From Bacteroidia bacterium (GTDB lineage Bacteria > Bacteroidota > Bacteroidia > UKL13-3), in the NCBI GenBank assembly GCA_019695215.1, contig JAIBAK010000008.1, forward strand, positions 1-64,000: DNA of 64,000 nucleotides, given 5' to 3'. Each line of letters opens with the position of its first letter. Position 1 is the first letter of the stretch. This document shows, one piece after another, positions 62,949 through 64,000 of this stretch. The notes under the pieces are model-generated. The model was not told the DNA's origin and did not search any database. It was given only the letters and a program-made list of their open reading frames with translations. The translations under genes and the position numbers were made by a program.

Positions 62949-64000
62949 TTAGGAGTTTATCCAATTGGCCCGGTCAGCAGGGCTAAACTGCCAAGGAGCC
63001 TGATTGTTTTCGATATTTGAAAACATACTGTTGAGCGATGCCGGAGCCGATGATTTTTCCATCACCAGATACCTGCGCATTTCTACAATTATCTCTACCG
63101 GATTTATATTTACAGGGCATGCCTGCACACAGGCGTTGCAGGTATTGCAGGCCCATAATTCCTCTTCACTTATATAACTATGCAAATTTTTACCGTCATC
63201 AAAATGTTCACCATGGGCATCAATATTATTTCCAACTTCCACCAATCGGTCGCGGGTGTCCATCATTATTTTTCGGGGCGAAAGTTTTTTGCCGGTAATA
63301 TTTTGCGGGCACACCGATGTACAACGGCCACACTCGGTACAGGTGTAGGCATCCATCAGGTTCTTCCATGTAAGGTCTTTTACATCTTTTACTCCAAAAC
63401 TCGATGGGGGAGTATAATCGGCAGGAGGCTGCATGGAAGGGTCCATCATCAATTTTACTTCGTTAGTTACCGATTCCATATTGGATAGTTTTCCTGCGGC
63501 ATTAAGATTAGAGAAATAGGTGTTGGGGAAAGCCATGATAATATGAAAATGCTTGGAGTAGGGGAGGTAATTCATAAAAGCAAAAATGCCGATTATATGA
63601 AACCACCAGGCTAGATGCTCAAAACCAATAAGCGTTTCGGTTGAGAAATGCCCGTAAATGGGTGCAAAGAGCCAACTGCTTATCGGAAATGAACCGGCCT
63701 TAAAGTAATGCTCCACGCCCCGTTGTTGCAGGATAAAATCGGCCGCATTCATTTTAAGAAGCGCTCCCATCAGCACAATCTCGGTAATTAAAATAGCGGT
63801 GGCATCTTTTTGCGGAAATCCCCGCAGTTCACTGCTTTGAAAGCGATTTAGTTTAATTACATATCGCCTGAAAAGAAAAACAATACAGGCCACTAATACC
63901 GCAAATGCCAGAATTTCGAAAAACCCGATAGCCACATTATACACGGGACCCAAAAAAGATAAAACCCGGTGGGTACCAAAAAGTCCGTCAATTAAAATTT
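62949..64000 (-). CDS. Membrane-bound (Fe-S)-binding oxidoreductase subunit, 5' end cut
   Basis: The minus-strand frame stays open to the window edge; the codons before a possible TTG at 63953 read ILIDGLFGTHRVLSF, typical of the family N-terminus, so the gene is truncated here at its 5' end. About 350 residues are visible. Membrane segments near the N-terminus resemble NarI-type cytochrome b subunits. Two 4Fe-4S motifs follow: CTECGRCTSVCPQN and CNTCNACVQACPVN. This combination is found in membrane partners of CCG-domain proteins in HdrDE-like quinone-linked complexes. It is the likely partner of the CCG protein at 58424. Confidence 0.9.
   Translation of the reverse strand, partial: ILIDGLFGTHRVLSFLGPVYNVAIGFFEILAFAVLVACIVFLFRRYVIKLNRFQSSELRGFPQKDATAILITEIVLMGALLKMNAADFILQQRGVEHYFKAGSFPISSWLFAPIYGHFSTETLIGFEHLAWWFHIIGIFAFMNYLPYSKHFHIIMAFPNTYFSNLNAAGKLSNMESVTNEVKLMMDPSMQPPADYTPPSSFGVKDVKDLTWKNLMDAYTCTECGRCTSVCPQNITGKKLSPRKIMMDTRDRLVEVGNNIDAHGEHFDDGKNLHSYISEEELWACNTCNACVQACPVNINPVEIIVEMRRYLVMEKSSAPASLNSMFSNIENNQAPWQFSPADRANWINS

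Noticed and set aside
1..64000. Insertion sequences, prophage or integrase genes
   Set aside because: No transposase, integrase or terminal inverted repeat with target duplication was recognised.

Overview
The window is chromosomal DNA from a member of the Bacteroidota, probably a free-living Flavobacteriia or Sphingobacteriia/Chitinophagia-type organism. The evidence is a very large SprA (the type IX secretion outer-membrane channel), two large secreted proteins with T9SS-type C-terminal tails, a FecI/FecR-type sigma/anti-sigma pair with a TonB-dependent receptor, a LytTR two-component system with a beta-propeller histidine kinase, menaquinone genes, and promoters of the Bacteroidota form TTTG-N19-TAnnTTTG. 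No insertion sequence, prophage, CRISPR array or rRNA is visible.

Layout. 1-6.8 kb: 3' part of hemD, a DUF4271 membrane protein and a BamA/TamA-like barrel on the minus strand, then hemW (+) and an AsmA-like protein (-). 6.9-7.1 kb: tRNA-Val(TAC) with a clear promoter and terminator. 7.1-11.5 kb: lipoprotein MsrA and a LytTR regulator/kinase pair. 11.6-15.5 kb: a secreted Ig/LamG adhesin-like T9SS cargo. 15.6-17.6 kb: bacilliredoxin and ahcY, divergent. 17.7-24.8 kb: an ECF sigma / FecR / STN-repeat-barrel / repeat-barrel / TonB-receptor locus, the most unusual region here. 24.8-33.3 kb: ferredoxin, U32 peptidase, a chorismate mutase with a shortened DAHP-synthase-like front, a pentapeptide protein, an orphan lipoprotein, a Pif1-like helicase, GNAT, pdxJ and small proteins. 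This stretch also holds repeat-like intergenic elements. 33.3-42.1 kb: ruvA - sprA - gcvH - vanZ, with a possible leader peptide and terminator-like hairpin in front of ruvA. 42.1-47.4 kb: a tightly overlapping minus-strand operon of CsgG-like lipoprotein, LPP20-like lipoprotein, small secreted protein, menA and menC. 47.7-50.6 kb: gcvP. 50.7-56 kb: SGNH hydrolase and MBOAT acyltransferase, idi, and a GT39-like membrane protein. 56.1-64 kb: a second polytopic protein sharing its C-terminal domain with the GT39-like one, then two Fe-S redox subunits with a T9SS BNR/PKD protein between them.

How the genes work together. SprA would export the two cargo proteins, and the BamA-like and AsmA-like proteins fit outer-membrane biogenesis. 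menA/menC supply the quinone used by membrane redox complexes, such as the one to which the Fe-S proteins at the right end may belong. gcvH and gcvP belong to one glycine-cleavage pathway but lie 6 kb apart. The ECF locus probably senses something at the cell surface and controls its own repeat barrels and TonB receptor. Both ends of the window cut genes (hemD on the left, the Fe-S membrane subunit on the right). Functions are assigned by reading the sequences and by family knowledge; no database search was run.
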